Source of the DNA: Mercurialis annua
Taxonomy: Eukaryota > Streptophyta > Magnoliopsida > Malpighiales > Euphorbiaceae
NCBI RefSeq assembly: GCF_937616625.2
Contig: NC_065576.1
Coordinates: 1,552,501 to 1,616,500 of the forward strand
Direction of reading: 5' to 3'
DNA: 64,000 nucleotides
Shown: positions 1 to 13,206 of the stretch, piece after piece
Layout of the letters: the number at the start of each line of letters is the position of its first letter
Numbering within the stretch: the stretch's first letter is position 1
Position numbers and translations under genes: made by a program
Notes under the pieces: model-generated
Told to the model about the DNA's origin: nothing
Seen by the model: only the letters and a program-made list of their open reading frames with translations
The model's database searches: none

Positions 1-570
1 TTCGTATGTTAGCCATTCTGGAAGTGGAATAATTACTTATGAGGCTTTTTTTATATATATATGTACATGCATTCGTATGATGTATGAGGCTAAAATATCA
101 TTTTGGAATATTTCTAGTAGAAAATGCTGTTTAATAGTATGATATAAGTGGTAACTTTTTTTATAAATTAAGTTTTGTTTTCTTATTCTAACTGCAAACA
201 CAAAAGTAATTTCCTAAATTCGTAGGATAGCATGTTACTATATAATACTTATCATTTGAAATTTAGTTCTATGATTACTATTATCAATCATGATGATAAT
301 AGTTTGGCCGGCTTGTTATCACCTGGTCGAATATTTATATAGTGAAGCCTTAGAATTTAGTCAAAATAAACAAACTGTAGGCCTTGTTCAGCTATTTAAA
401 TGAGTTGCTGTCAGCTGATGTTGAGCTTTATTGACCTTTCTCAAGTGTTTTATAACTTGGAGTCAGAATCTTGTGCAAATACACTTCTTTAGCACTTTTT
501 ATATGTGATTCCAAGTAGCATATTTCAATGTGACCATATGAAGCTGATGCTTTATGTTCTATTGTTTATA
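1..570 (+). other. Intron upstream of the first visible RLT exon
   Basis: I see no coding exon here. The stretch is T-rich with scattered stops in all frames and ends in a pyrimidine-rich run and an AG acceptor at 570-571. It is best read as the intron before the first visible RLT exon. Confidence 0.6.
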
Positions 571-3500
571 GATAAGCTGGTTGAGTTCCCTCCAAAATCA
601 GTTTTATTGAAGAAGCCATTTGCAATTCAACCTTGGAATGATTCTGAGGAGAATGTTGGGAATCTTTTAATGGTGAGTTTCATTGATTTTGAATCTTGCT
701 TTGTTCTGTTTTACCTGATTGGGAGCTGATATTTGCTGAGATGAGCATGCTACATGAAGCATATTTCAATTGAACATGAATGATTGCTTTTGTATTCTTT
801 CTATAGAAGCAGTGACTTACTCCTTGTAATCTCCTTGGGTGTTTGTCATCTTATAATGGATGCTTGTAATTTCTTTAGAGTAATGATTGGAAATGGAAGA
901 ATGCAGCTTTTCTTTAGAGTGACAGCTTTTGCTGCTAACTTCTGCAAGGACAACTTTTTGCTCTTAGTGAGTGCAAATGTATGCCATTTGCTTATAGGAT
1001 CAAAAGTCATTCACATTGGGGGTACGTCGTCTTCTGTTGAGTTGCTTACCATTGGGGTCTTAGCAGGTGGCATTTGAAAAACTATTTATTTAATCTATAT
1101 ATATATATCTTAACCGAAAAATCTTGTGAAGTGAGACTGTAGTAACTTAAAGGGTATCAACAGAATGTGGTTATGCATTTTATGCTATGACATAATGAGT
1201 TTCAGTAGCTTTGTTTTCTTGACTATTTGGATGGAACTTTTTTCTTGTCCACAGATTTTCTTAGCTTTCATTTATCTAAAGTTGCAAGCATTAAGATTAT
1301 CGTGACATCATAAATACCGATTGGTTATATCTTTTTTTCAATTTTATCTTATGTGTAAGCTCATGCAGTAAATTGCAAATTTACAGGTTTGGAGGTTTTT
1401 AATTACCTTTACGGATGTTCTTGGGTTGTGGCCATTCACTTTGGATGAGTTTGTCCAAGCTTTTCATGATTTTGTAAGGATCTTTTTGATATTGTTGAGT
1501 ATTTGGATCCAGGATGTCTTAAAAATTTGGTGCCTTTCATTTAGATTTTCTGATCCTCTTCTTTCAGGATCCAAGGCTATTAGGTGAAATTCATGTTGCT
1601 CTTTTAAAAACCATAATTAAAGATATTGAAGATGTTGCAAGGACACCTTCAACTGGAATTGGGGCAAATCAAAACAGTGCTGCCAATCCTGGAGGTGGTC
1701 ATCCACAAATTGTTGAAGGGGTAAATCTGGCTTATTATCTAATAATGTGGGAACTTCATATTTTTTTACTTTGGTGCTTTTTTTGAAAATTGTTCTGATT
1801 TTTTGTGTAGGCGTATGCTTGGGGTTTTGATATACGTAGCTGGCAGCGTCACTTAAATCCATTAACATGGCCTGAAATATTGCGACAATTTGCGCTCTCT
1901 GCTAGATTTGGGCCACAGCTAAAGAAAAGAAATGTCGAGCCAGGATATGTCCGTGATGAAAATGAGGTGCTTCTATTTTACTCCTTTTTCTGATCTCAGT
2001 GCAGAAATTGTTATGTTTCCAGCAGGCCAAATAAAAATGAAAAAAGGATCATTTTACCCCCTCAACTTGGCACAAAATATCAAAAACATCCAAAGTAGGA
2101 AAAAAGTGATATTGGCACAAAATATCTAAAACGTCCAAAATAGAAAAAAAAGATCACTTTTATCCAGAACTTGGCAAAATCTGGTCAAAACCCCCCCTCC
2201 CCACTCTTTCCAAGAGAGTGAGACACACTCTTCGGTTTTGATAGTAGTTTCTTTTTCCTAGGTGGTTTTTGATACCTAATAATTTAAAAAAAAACATTTT
2301 AATCGTTTAATTTAAAACTATATATAACAAATTAAACTCCAAATTTTATATTTTAAAAAAAAAAAATTAAAATTTTTAATTTTTTTTAAAAATTAAAACA
2401 GACCCGTGGGTCTGTTCTATGAAGAAGAACAAACGCAAGGTGAAATCGAAAAAAAAAATGATTTTTTTGGAAAAAGTTCAAAAAGACCCCTAGGTTAATT
2501 AGGGGTTAATTATGATTAATTAAGTATGATTAATTAGAGTAAATTATAATTAATTAGAAACCCACTCTCCAATTAAGGTGCCATGTCAGCATAGGGGAGG
2601 ATTTTGAGCCGCTTTTGCCAAGTTCGGGGAAAAACTTTCCAGATTTGGATGTTTTTGATACTTTGTACCAAGTTGAGGGGCTAAAGTGATCCTTTGTTCA
2701 ATAAAAATTATATTAACTTTTTTTTTCCTAATTTTAGACATTTGTTTTACAAGTTCTAGTCAGGTAAATAAAAATCTTCTGCTTAAACTTAACCAATAAT
2801 GTCTCATGTATCATAAACCTAAAGCTACTGGTGGTTTAATGTATGACTTTTCTGGAACAAACCAAATTATGAATGTACCTTGAGCATCATTTTGTATGTC
2901 ACTTTTACCAGGATTTCTGGGATGAAGTGAATCCTGATTTGGTCAAAATTCAAGGTTTTCCCTTTTTAAGGATACAAATAGTTTCAGTTAGATGATTTGT
3001 TGCCTCTGTGCAGAAATCATTGGCTCTAGGTTCTGTGTTTTGCATGCATCTCTTTACTAGAAATGATTTGACATTTTGATTTATTCTGAGAAATAACATA
3101 CAATAGTATCTTAAAGACATGCTGTACTATGTGGAGCATGATTTTTGTTACATTTTCACTTCCTAGTAGAGGTATAAAGTTGTTCTTCTTTGGTGTTAAA
3201 ATGCAGGGTAATGATGGTGAAGATGTAATTACTAATTTACGCAATGGAGCAGCAGCTGAGAATGCGGTTGCTATAATGCAGGAAAGGGGATTTTCTAATT
3301 CACGCAGATCTAGGCATCGGTTGACACCTGGTACTGTCAAGTTTGCAGCATTTCATATTCTTTCTCTTGAAGGAAGCAACGGTTTGACAATATTAGAAGT
3401 TGCCGAAAAGATTCAGGTAACTTAAATTGCTACTTTTCACACACACATGTCCATTTGTAAAATTGACAATATGGACTCATTATATTTAACTATTTTTGGA

Positions 3501-6500
3501 AGAAATCTGGACTAAGGGATCTTACAACAAGTAAGACACCGGAAGCTTCAATTTCTGCTGCTTTGTCAAGAGACTCAAAATTGTTTGAGAGAACGGCTCC
3601 ATCAACATATTGTGTGCATCCACCGTATAGGAAAGATCCAGCTGATTCAGAGGCAATACTTGCAGCAGCAAGAGAAAGAATCCGGATTTTTAAAAGCGGT
3701 ATTGTAGATGGAGAAGATGCTGATGATGCAGAAAGGGATGAAGATTCTGAAAGTGACATGGCAGATGATCCCGATATTGAAGATTTAAGTACTGACTTGA
3801 ACCCTAAGGCGGAGCTTCGCAATTCTCCAGATTCAACTAAACTCGGTGCAAAAACTTTGTCTGAAAACGGAAATGAGAGTAGTGATGTCATTAAAACTCC
3901 CCAGGTCCGGCTTCCGGGTGATAGTTTATCTTCAGTGCATTCTGACTGCAATATCGATGTAAAAGGCATTTCTGATATTACTGGAATACTCATTAACGTC
4001 AAAGAAGAAGATGCAGATATTGATGAAAGCAACCTTGGTGAACCATGGGTTCAAGGACTAATGGAGGGTGAGTATTCTGATCTGAGTGTTGAGGAGCGCC
4101 TTAATGCACTTGTTGCATTGATTGGTGTGGCAATTGAGGGGAACTCAATCCGAGCTATCCTTGAGGTATCACTACCTTTTCCTTCTGGTAAAATTTCTAA
4201 ATTAATCTATTTGTTTCTTGTTTTGAATTTATGGCTTTTCAGGAGCGCTTAGAAGCAGCAACTGTTCTAAAGAAACAAATGTGGGCAGAGGCGCAGCTTG
4301 ATAAACGGCGTATGAAAGAAGAGTATGTGATGAAAATGCACTACTCATCATTTACAGGAAGTAAGGTGGAACCTAACCTTACAATGTCTACACCAGAGGT
4401 TAGGCAAAGCCCATTGGTTAATGTTAATGAAAAAAGTGGTGAGATGTCCGGGAATGCTGTTACTCAGCAGGAACAGTCCATTGATCTTCGGAGCGAGATG
4501 AATTATCTTAATAATATGCCTTCTGGAGGAAACCTTCAAATGCAAGATCTCTCCAATGGCCCAGATAATCTTCTATATATGCAACAAGGACTTGCTACAG
4601 ATAAGTCTCGCTCACACTTTAAATCCTTCATTGGTCATAAGGCAGAGGAGCTGTATGTATATAGGTCATTGCCTCTTGGTCAGGATCGCAGACGTAATAG
4701 GTACTGGCAATTTACAACATCTGATTCTTGCAATGATCCTGGCTGTGGCAGAATCTTTGTCGAGTTACATGATGGTCTTTGGAGGCTTATAGATTCTGAA
4801 AAGGTAGATGTTTATTCCTAGTCAGTGACTCAATACTTTTTCTTTGCAAGTTCAGAATCAACATGCTATTGTAAATGTATATCGTGTGTGCATTTCTGCA
4901 TGGTGCTGTATCTGCAATAGTTATGGTTGTGGCACACATTTCTCTTTCCTTTTTGTGCCAGAAATTTTAATGGATGCAAAAGAAAGAGATGTCTGCCACG
5001 TGCAGTACTTGTCTTTTGCAGGACTAATATAGTAATTGTAAGTTTGTAACCTGTTTACAATGATAGGTGCATCTCCTCCTTCTAATGATGTCTTCCTATT
5101 TTTTTTCCTTCGCCATTTGTTTACACTCACACACTTTTATCTGCTTTGTTATCATTATGTCTAAATTTGGATGCAGGGATTTGATTCGCTATTGACATCC
5201 TTGGATGTACGTGGGGTTAGGGAAGCTCATTTGCTTATGATGCTACAAAAAATTGAAATGTCGTTTAAAGCAGCTGTCAGGAAAAGGATGTCAGGTGCTG
5301 TGATAGAGAGATACACTGGGGTTACTGCCAAATCAGAAGCTGTCGAGATGGTTACTGGTGCTGATAGCCCAAGCAGCACTCTATGTGTTGCAGATTCTGA
5401 CATGTCCGAAACCTCAACATCTTTTGCAGTTGAGCTTGGAAGGAATCAAACCGAGAGGAATCACGCCTTGAAGAGATATGAAGATTTTGAGAAGTGGATG
5501 TGGAAAGAATGTTTTAATTATTCGGTATTATGTGCCATGAAGTATGGGAAGAAAAGAAGCAGCCAACTACTTAGTGTTTGCGATTACTGCCATGAAATTT
5601 TATTCGCTGAGGATGACCAATGTCCTTGCTGTAGGACATGTGAGAAACTGAGGGTTGGTCTTGATTATGATTGGCAGACATCAGCTGTTCCATTGAGGAT
5701 TAAATTGCTTAAAATGCTATTAGCTATGATCAAGGCAAGTGCTTTCTTTTTTGTGTTGCTTCCGGATTTGATTGTGTATAATATTATGAATCTGTGATTG
5801 GCCAGTTAAAACTTTTACTAGAAACCTTCCTTTTCTTACCATAATCCTCACTTCATACTAGCTTACTTTGTTCACACCCATTCCTTATAAGAAGCTAAGC
5901 AGAAGATTGAGTTAACCATTGAAATGTAGCCTACATCATTTGAGATTGTGGTTTTGCAGGTTTCTCTTCTGCCCGAAGCTCTTCAACCTGTTTGGACTAA
6001 TGTTTATCGGAAATCATGGGGTATGAAACTGCAACACTCATCGTCAGTTGAAGACTTGCTTCAGGTTTATGTTGTCTTTTATTATAATCATTTTCCACTT
6101 GTTTCATTTTTATTTACCTGTTTTAGTTTTTCTACACTTGAGTTGAGCTATAAACTAAATGCATTCACTTCTCTAATTTTGGATTTGGGTGCAAAATGAC
6201 CTCACTTTGTTCATGGAAGTCGTCATGGTGTTGTTGATTGCATTAACATGTCAAATTTATTTTTTATGACATTCTTAGAAGTTAATGGATAATTTTTTCA
6301 ATTTACCATGACAAGATTTTGTGCAAACTGTACATACCTTTCTGCTCCTCTGCTTCTCTTCCACACACATTATTCTTTTCGAGTATAACATATGCTAATT
6401 CATCCTCAGATTCTAACATCTTTGGAGGGTTCTGTTAAGAGGGATTATTTATCCTCAAATTTTGAAACGACCAGTGAACTTCTGGGGTCGAGTCATCCGT

Positions 6501-7691
6501 CTGGAGATGCTGCTTATGGTTCTTATCAAATAGAAAATGTTCCCGTACTTCCATGGTTACCACGAACAACGGCAGCAATAGCTTTAAGAGTCATGGAGTT
6601 CGATTCATCCATTTCATACGTACTGCATCAAGAGGTGGAGTCCCTGAAGGAGAAGGGCAATGGAGACCTCATTGTAAGTTGTCAATAATTGTAACTCATT
6701 TCTAAATGGTTTGGAATGTCAGTCTCTTTCTCATGCTTATTTTTAAAAAGTGATGTGCCTTTTAAGTAAAAGCTGCTATCATAACCTCTACTTATTAGTC
6801 ATTACTAGTAAGTGATGCATTTATCTCAAAGCTTTGCTTGAAGTTGGATTTATGTATTATTTTGTTCATTTTCTTATTCAGAATCGTCAAAAGTATCCTC
6901 CGAAGTTTTCCATTGTGAAAAGCCCGCAAGATTATGAAGCCATTGAAACACCTCAGAGAGCTGGGTTATTTCAAGAAGATAATTGGGCAGATGTAGGGGT
7001 TAGTTCGGCTGGAATCACCCGTGGACAGGGAAGCCGAGCCCGAGGTCGAAGTAGTACCAGTTGCACAAAGTCCCAACCAAGGGGGGTTGGTTCTAGGTCA
7101 GAAACAAGCAAGAGAAGTATAACCGCAACCAATAACAAATCGGGGCAGATATTTTCATGGAAAGGGAAATCGCGTGCAAGAGGCCGTAAGCGTGGTCGTC
7201 GCACTGCAAAAAGTAGGCAAAAGCCGGTAAAGAGAGCTATGGATGTTGCTGCTCAGACGAGCATTGCTAGAGAATCAATCTATCGGAAAATACCGACGAA
7301 TTTGGAAAGGGCTAATTGGAATGTAGATGAAACAAGATTCCAGTTACCCGAGGCTCAGAATCTAAGCAGTTCCGAAAGATCAGAGTATGATGATGAAAAT
7401 GGTCAAGCTACGGGAGATGAATATGATCACTTGGTGGCTGATGATTATGCTGTTGCTTTTAATGGAAAGTCGGATGACTTACTGGGAAGTGATTATATTT
7501 TGGATCCCAATGAGGAAGAGGAAGACGATGAATATGAAATGGATGTAAATGACGATGATCAAGTAGACATGGATATCGAAGGATATATAAACGGGGACTC
7601 TGATGACGACATAATCAGGGATGGGAATGAAGAACAGAATGGGGATCCAGACGAAGGCATTGAATCTTCGTCATCAGGTTTCAGCGATTAG
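571..7691 (+). CDS. RLT1/2: Homeobox-DDT domain protein, RINGLET (RLT1/RLT2) type, 3' part
   Basis: Large nuclear chromatin protein. In Arabidopsis, RLT1/RLT2 partner the ISWI remodellers CHR11/CHR17 in nucleosome spacing and restrain the switch to reproductive growth (family knowledge). Exons read by eye: 571/572-672, 1387-1473, 1568-1720, 1811-1966, 3207-3416, 3503-4165, 4243-4803, 5177-5734, 5960-6064, 6410-6673, 6882-7691, giving about 1222 residues. Every visible exon-exon joint is phase 0. The order is: DDT region (PFAIQPW, GLWPFTLDEF, LLGEIHVALL); the region with WGFDIRSWQRHLNPLTWPE; a HARE-HTH-like winged helix (RLTPGTVKFAAFHILSLEG); WHIM-type segments (ESNLGEPWVQGL, LPLGQDRRRNRYW); a CxxC pair region (CDYCHE, CPCC); a basic RG-rich stretch; and a very acidic tail. 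The N-terminal homeobox is outside the window. The fifth visible exon is preceded by a transposon in the intron, and one intron begins with GC. Confidence 0.93.
2039..2699. mobile_element. Non-autonomous Mutator-like element (MITE) in an RLT intron
   Basis: The termini are inverted: left GAAAAAAGGATCATTTTA, right (reverse complement) GAACAAAGGATCACTTTA. Similarity continues for roughly 55 bp through the CTCAACTTGG motif. It is flanked by a perfect 9-bp duplication AATAAAAAT at 2030-2038 and 2700-2708. It is 661 bp long and codes for nothing. It lies in the intron 1967-3206. Confidence 0.88.
5735..5959 (+). other. GC-AG intron in the RLT gene
   Basis: Coding sequence runs to AAG at 5732-5734 and is followed by GCAAGT rather than GT. 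The acceptor TTTTGCAG ends at 5959 and the frame resumes with VSLLPEALQPVW. A GC donor with an otherwise perfect AAG|GCAAGT context is the accepted minor variant handled by the major spliceosome. Confidence 0.8.
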
Positions 7692-8193
7692 CGACGATTC
7701 GAGCATAGAGTATTTTTGAAGCACAAGAAAGCTGTTTCAAATTTGTATTTTGTAGTCTTCTACATATCATCCTTATGTAATTGTAGTTCATGTATTTATA
7801 GAAGAAAATGTAATTTGTGCATAGCTGATAACATCTTCCATGTTTTGGAAATTAATCATCAATCAATAGTCTCCTTTCAACTTTTAAATGTTGAATCATT
7901 GTTTTCGAAACCGGACTGTTGCTATCGGTATTGGCCATCGGTTAATCAGTTTAACAAAAAAAAATTATATTTATAAAAATATATAATCAAAATAACTCTA
8001 TATAAATTTTAAACTTAAATATATACATAAAATCTGATATTGGATGCCACAAACCTTAAAACTTCACATACTATCCAAACTGAAACTCTCATGATCTAAC
8101 TGCTAAGTCACATAAATTTAAAAACCACTTCATAATATCTCATTCTACTTGTATTCACAAAAAAATGTCTGCCCCTGAAGTTAGTTGATCTTA
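7692..8193. other. Convergent 3' flanks of RLT and DnaJ
   Basis: About 500 bp between two stop codons that face each other. The left part is T-rich and contains AT-rich poly(A)-signal-like stretches around 7790-7830, suitable as the RLT 3' UTR. The right part should hold the DnaJ 3' UTR. I see no extra gene. Confidence 0.6.
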
Positions 8194-10088
8194 TCAAGTA
8201 AGAAGCTTTTTGATTCCTGCTTTCTGTTCTAATGTTAGTCTAGTCGGGAACTTGATGCTGAACTTAATCCTCAGATTTCCCTTCTTTATTGGGTCTTTAT
8301 GGGGCATCCCTTCTTTCCGGATAACCTCCTCGTAACTCGGACTAATCACATCGTTAACTGGAATCGATAAATTCCGTCCATCTAAGTGAGTCAAATGGAC
8401 AGTGTAACCCGTCAAGGCTTCAGTTAACGAAATCTTTTGAGTAATGATCAAGTCATTTCTCTCACGAGTGAACACAGGATGCGGTTTTTCTTCTAGTATG
8501 AAGATAAGATCAGCCGGTATGACATTTGGATACTTATTCCCTTTCTCCGGTATGGTAATTTTCGTGCCCTTTTTCCAGCCCGGCTTTACGTGAATTTCTG
8601 AGACCTCCTGCACGTTCGTAGTCTTGCTGTTTTGGAAAAGGATATGTAGATATCGGCAAGTTAGGAGATAACTTCAACAGCAAGTAAATTTGACTCTGTA
8701 TGGTTGTGCATTCAGTTCAAACGGAACCATTTTATAAAAACACTATAGTTTGATAACCGTAAAAAGATTTAACCCGGAAAAAAGTAGTGATCACTTACCC
8801 CTTCGCATCAACAATCTCTCTAGAAATCTGCAGCTTCTTAGTAGCCCCATTGTACAGCTCCTCAAGACTACAAAGCATTTTACTCTCAATGTGAGGATCT
8901 TTTCTAGGGCCAGTCTGATGCATTGATCCTCTTCCTCCTCCACCAATAGACCCAAATATATCATCATCAAATATTCCATTTGCGAAAAAACTTGATCCTC
9001 TATTGGCTCCGAACGAGTTTGAATGCCCGTAAACATCAGCAAAGATAGAATCTGCTCTACGGTAGTTGAATCCGAACGATGAAGGAATATCTCCAGCAGT
9101 AGGATCAGGGGGTGGAACTTGGCCTTTTAGACCCTCTTCACCATATTGGTCATACACTTCTCTTTTTTGGGGATCACTAAGAACCTATAAGGAAACTATT
9201 CAATTTCAATTTTCTTTTAAGCAGATTTCTCAAACTTTTGCTATGGTCTATACAATTAATATACATTAAATACTATACTGCACGGAAACTTATCGATCCT
9301 TGCCTATAGACATTTCATTTTCCTTTCAAAACACACTATATTGCACATAAATTTGACGGATTCTACATTTTAGCATGCCATTTTCCTTTCAAAAGACACT
9401 AAAATTTATCGAGCCCTGCGTTTCGTAATTTAATTTTCATTTTTGAAACCCTAAAACTTTATATTTTTAGTCTATTCTTATACAGAGTAAAGTCTCAAAC
9501 TTTACACTTATAAGTCACAGAATATAGCAAAAAAATAGTGTGCTAGCCACAATGGTAACACTGAGCAATATAGGTAGCACCAACACTTTATTCTTTTAAA
9601 AAAGTCCCCTTGCGAAACATTTTGGACATTTGATGTTTCGGACATAAAACTTGGTTCTTTACATAACACTGTTTTACTGTGTACGCATCAAATGTATAAG
9701 TGTCTCATTTTTCCGTGTCCGTGCAACCTATTAAAACAGAGAAATTATAATAATCTTATGACTGCTACTCTAAATTCTACACAACACATAAAAACCAATC
9801 AAATTTGAAATTCTAAAGTTTCATACTCATTTTGACACTAACAAAAACAATAAAAACCCAGAAAAACCTAAATACAAAAACCAAAACCAAGAATATTAAT
9901 AACAAATCAAATTATAAATTTACCTCATAAGCCTCAGAGATCTGTTTAAACATGGATTCAGCTTCCATTTTGTTAGTGGGGTTCTTATCAGGGTGCCATT
10001 TCATAACAAGTTGTCTATAAGCTTTCTTCAAGTCATCATCTTTAACATTTTTATCTACTTTTAAAATCTTATAATAATTCATCCCCAT
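8194..10088 (-). CDS. DnaJ/HSP40 co-chaperone, class B (DNAJB1/B13-like)
   Basis: Cochaperone that stimulates Hsp70 ATPase and delivers clients; probably cytosolic, since no targeting sequence is seen. Exons on the minus strand: 10088-9924, 9184-8799, 8626-8194, with GT-AG introns, giving 327 residues. The start MGMNYYKIL opens a J domain with HPD at residues 32-34 (MKWHPDKNP). A Gly/Phe-rich linker follows ([11 protein letters not shown]), then the two C-terminal substrate-binding folds ([31 protein letters not shown]). The zinc-finger region of class A proteins is absent, which places it in class B. The second intron splits a Gly codon (GG|C). The gene looks intact. A hAT element sits only 72 bp upstream of the ATG and may affect the promoter. 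Confidence 0.93.
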
Positions 10089-10160
10089 ATTTTCTTATAA
10101 AGATTAAATTTTTTTGCTCAAAATTAACTTATTTAGCTCATAATTTTTATTGGGTATTTT

Positions 10161-11351
10161 CAGTGGCGGAACCAGGAATTTTTTCCAGCCCGGGCTAAAT
10201 GACATATAATTAATGTATGATAAATATCATTTCGCATAAAATCTATACTATAAAAAACAACAACATATGTTACATAGCAAATAATTTAGAGAAAATAATG
10301 CCTTGTATGTTTTTTAGATTTGTACAAGGTTTTGCGTTTACTAATTTTTTATTTTTGCAAAATACATGACGATTTATTAAAATTTACCGAATAATCTACT
10401 AAAATCTACCAAAAGCGTATCTTTGTAAAAATAATATATTAATTTTTGCAAAAAAAAAAATAGAACGCACTTTTACAAACAGTGAGCTGGAAATTATATT
10501 TTTGTAAAAATAATAATAATATATGGTCTTCGGTTGATTTATTTTGATCAGTTTTTCTCAAAGTAAATTTTTTAAATATTCAAAAAAAAATCAAATAGAA
10601 AAATTCATCGATTATGGATAAAATAAAATTAGTAATCAATAAAATAAAATAAAATGACAATAATTGAAAAAATTAATTATAGTAGTCTAATCAATTGTTT
10701 GATTTTACATAATAAATTAATTTAAATAACCTAAAAATTTACTTTGTATAGTTATTATGAAACAATATAGATATATAAACTAAATCAATTTGAACTAATA
10801 AAATAAAAAAAGAAAAAAAAACCTACCCAAATTGGAGGGGAATTAATTTAAAAGAGAAAAGATTAGAAAATTACTAAAATTGATACTTTTTGGTTAAAAA
10901 TATAGAAATGTTAACATTAAAGAAATTGAGGATTATGTTAAGTAGTTTAAAAAATTTGGTTAAAAAAATGGAGAACTAATAGAAATTAATTTTTAAGAAT
11001 TATGTGTTGGGTGTTATAATTTGAGAAAAGAAATGTGGGTAATGATGGAAATTAATAGCATAGTAATTGACTAATTGGTTAGTAAACTCGGTAAAGTAAG
11101 CCCTTTCAAATTTCAAAGGAAAGTGATTAAACGACATTTCGTTTTGTTCCTCAAAAAGTAAAACCTAAAAGAATCATAATTTCCCACGTTTTTCCTATCT
11201 TCTTCCTCAACAAATACAGCCCAGCGCCGTCAGCCATGGCTGAAACTCAACAACTTCACGCCTGCCTTCGATGCTTACACCTCCGACTCTCGATTTTCCG
11301 ACGGCAGCCATGGCTCAAGCCTACCCTAGCCTGAACGTGGTTCCGCCCCTG
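10161..11351. mobile_element. Non-autonomous hAT transposon next to the DnaJ start
   Basis: Terminal inverted repeats are CAGTGGCGGAACCA on the left and CAGGGGCGGAACCA on the right (reverse complement). They are flanked by a perfect 8-bp duplication GGTATTTT at 10153-10160 and 11352-11359. Both the CAG-type ends and the 8-bp duplication are hAT hallmarks. It is 1191 bp long, AT-rich, with no transposase ORF. The right end is GC-richer around 11220-11340. Confidence 0.92.
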
Positions 11352-11359
11352 GGTATTTT

Positions 11360-11997
11360 ATAAGAGTTTGATCATGATGGACGTGGTAGAGGTGGTGTAA
11401 TGTTAGCCTGTGATATTTATATTACACTATACACTCTTGTTTTTGCAGTTTTCATTTCATGGGAGTCTTTGGAAGATTCTAGAAAGAATTAAGCTGAGAA
11501 TGTTATTGTTGGAGTTAGTCAATTAAGTTAAAAAAATTAATTATAAAACTCAAATTAAATTTAGTTGTTAAATTTATATTTTTAATATATGTAAATAAAA
11601 TTATATTATTATAAAATTAGATTGAATTAATTAAAATACTGAATTTTGTAAAAGTATAATTTTCAATTTATATTTATGATAAAATCAATTTTAGAAATAA
11701 ATAGAAATTTAATATTTTTAATTAAGTTTTTAAATTTAGTAGACTAATACAATAAAAAATAATTATATTATTTAATTTAAAAATAATAAATAATAAATAT
11801 AAATCATGCTATATATGAATTGTTATAATAATTTGTTCTATATTTTCATAGGTCAGACTCACACGATCATTCCCATGATTGATTGTTTGGGACCATCTGA
11901 TTGATCTTATGGATTAGCTGGTGACCGCTGCTGTCACAATGGCATCACCAACCCGTCACTTTTATTTATTTCTTTAAGTAAAATAAAGAACAAATAC
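11360..11997. other. AT-rich spacer, nothing recognised
   Basis: Low-complexity AT-rich sequence with short TTAATT/AAATTA runs. I see no ORF, TIR or RNA gene. Confidence 0.5.
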
Positions 11998-12006
11998 AAT
12001 AAATTA

Positions 12007-12395
12007 GGCAAAAGGTTTAAAAAAACCTCAACTTTTCTTCAAAAATACATATCAACCTTTTTATTTTTTTGGACACAATTAAGCCCTCTTACTTTTAAAA
12101 TTGAACAATTAAACTTTTATTGTTTCAAAATCGAACAAATGAATACTTTTAACTTCTTTTTTTGACACTTACCCCTTCCAATTTTGATAAATATTTTAAC
12201 ATTTAAATTATTTTTGAACATTTTTTCTATATGATTATGAGAGACATGTCAATTATTAACGAGTGTTTCTAATGTTGTTTGAAGAAAGGGGTTATTTGTT
12301 CTATTTGAAAACAAAGAGGGCTTAGTTGCACTCAAAAAATTAAAAGGATTGATTTATATTTTTTTAAAGACTGAAGATTTTTTGTACCTTTTGCC
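12007..12395. mobile_element. Mutator-type MITE, GGCAAAAGG termini
   Basis: Ends are GGCAAAAGG...CCTTTTGCC, with inverted similarity over about 80 bp that includes AAGCCCTCTT near both ends. A perfect 9-bp duplication AATAAATTA lies at 11998-12006 and 12396-12404. It is 389 bp long and non-coding. Confidence 0.9.
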
Positions 12396-12819
12396 AATAA
12401 ATTATTAAGACCATCGTCGAATATGACGTTTCGAAATTTTTAGAGGATATAAGACAACCACAATTAGCGAGTAACAATTTTATTATTTATGATATGTATT
12501 TTTTTATCTAAAAAATTATGTAGTTTGTCTTTTACATTTATAAGAAATTTTGCGAATAAAGTTGTGCATTGCGTTGCACAAACAATTCGCCCTATGTTGA
12601 TTACCATAAATGGTTAATCCGCAACAGCTAACAGCCACCAGTTATAAAAAACAGCTGAACTAAACAGGCCCTAAATGATATTATCTCGGTTTAAAAAAAA
12701 TGAACCTACCAGATAATGGAGTGGTTAACCAAATGAAACCATAAATTAGTGTTTGATCATATGATGTTTATGAAGGACAATAATGATAATTAGAATAAAT
12801 AACTTGTCACTATAGATCA

Positions 12820-12902
12820 TTAACTCAATAAAAAAAATCAAACATTAGATGTTAGTAATTATTAACTCAATAAAAAAATCAAACATTAGATGTTAGTAAT
12901 TA
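12820..12902 (+). repeat. Tandem duplication, 42-bp unit
   Basis: Two near-identical adjacent copies begin TTAACTCAATAAA and end TTAGATGTTAGTAATTA. A further short direct repeat (ATTGTGATTAACTAGATAC) follows at about 12902 and 12942. The rest of 12405-13206 is AT-rich with no gene. Confidence 0.85.
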
Positions 12903-13206
12903 TTGTGATTAACTAGATACAAATACATTCAGATTGACTAATAATTGTGATTAACTAGATACTCATACATTCATAAAAAAAAAACTAGATACTCATACAC
13001 AACGACAATTTAGAAACTAATTAGTAATTAGGAATCTTGAATTAATGAACAAATAAATAGAGACATCAATATCCAATGCTTCAATCTCTAAACAAATTAA
13101 TTAACACAAATTAAATGTAATAATGAACAAAAATCATTAAATTGTTAATCAATCTACACATAAACCCTAACAACAACAAAATTATCCCATAAATCTCACA
13201 AAATCT

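Noticed and set aside
784..1077. 97-codon plus-strand ORF upstream of the second visible RLT exon
   Set aside because: Lies wholly in an intron. The flanking RLT exons join in frame without it.
3490..4032. 180-codon minus-strand ORF
   Set aside because: Antisense shadow of the RLT exon 3503-4165. Its Ser-rich reading reflects the acidic codons on the other strand.
12600..12680. Possible hAT/MITE end (CAGCTGAACTAAACAGGCCC)
   Set aside because: It looks like a known type of terminus, but no opposite end or duplication could be found, so no element is called.
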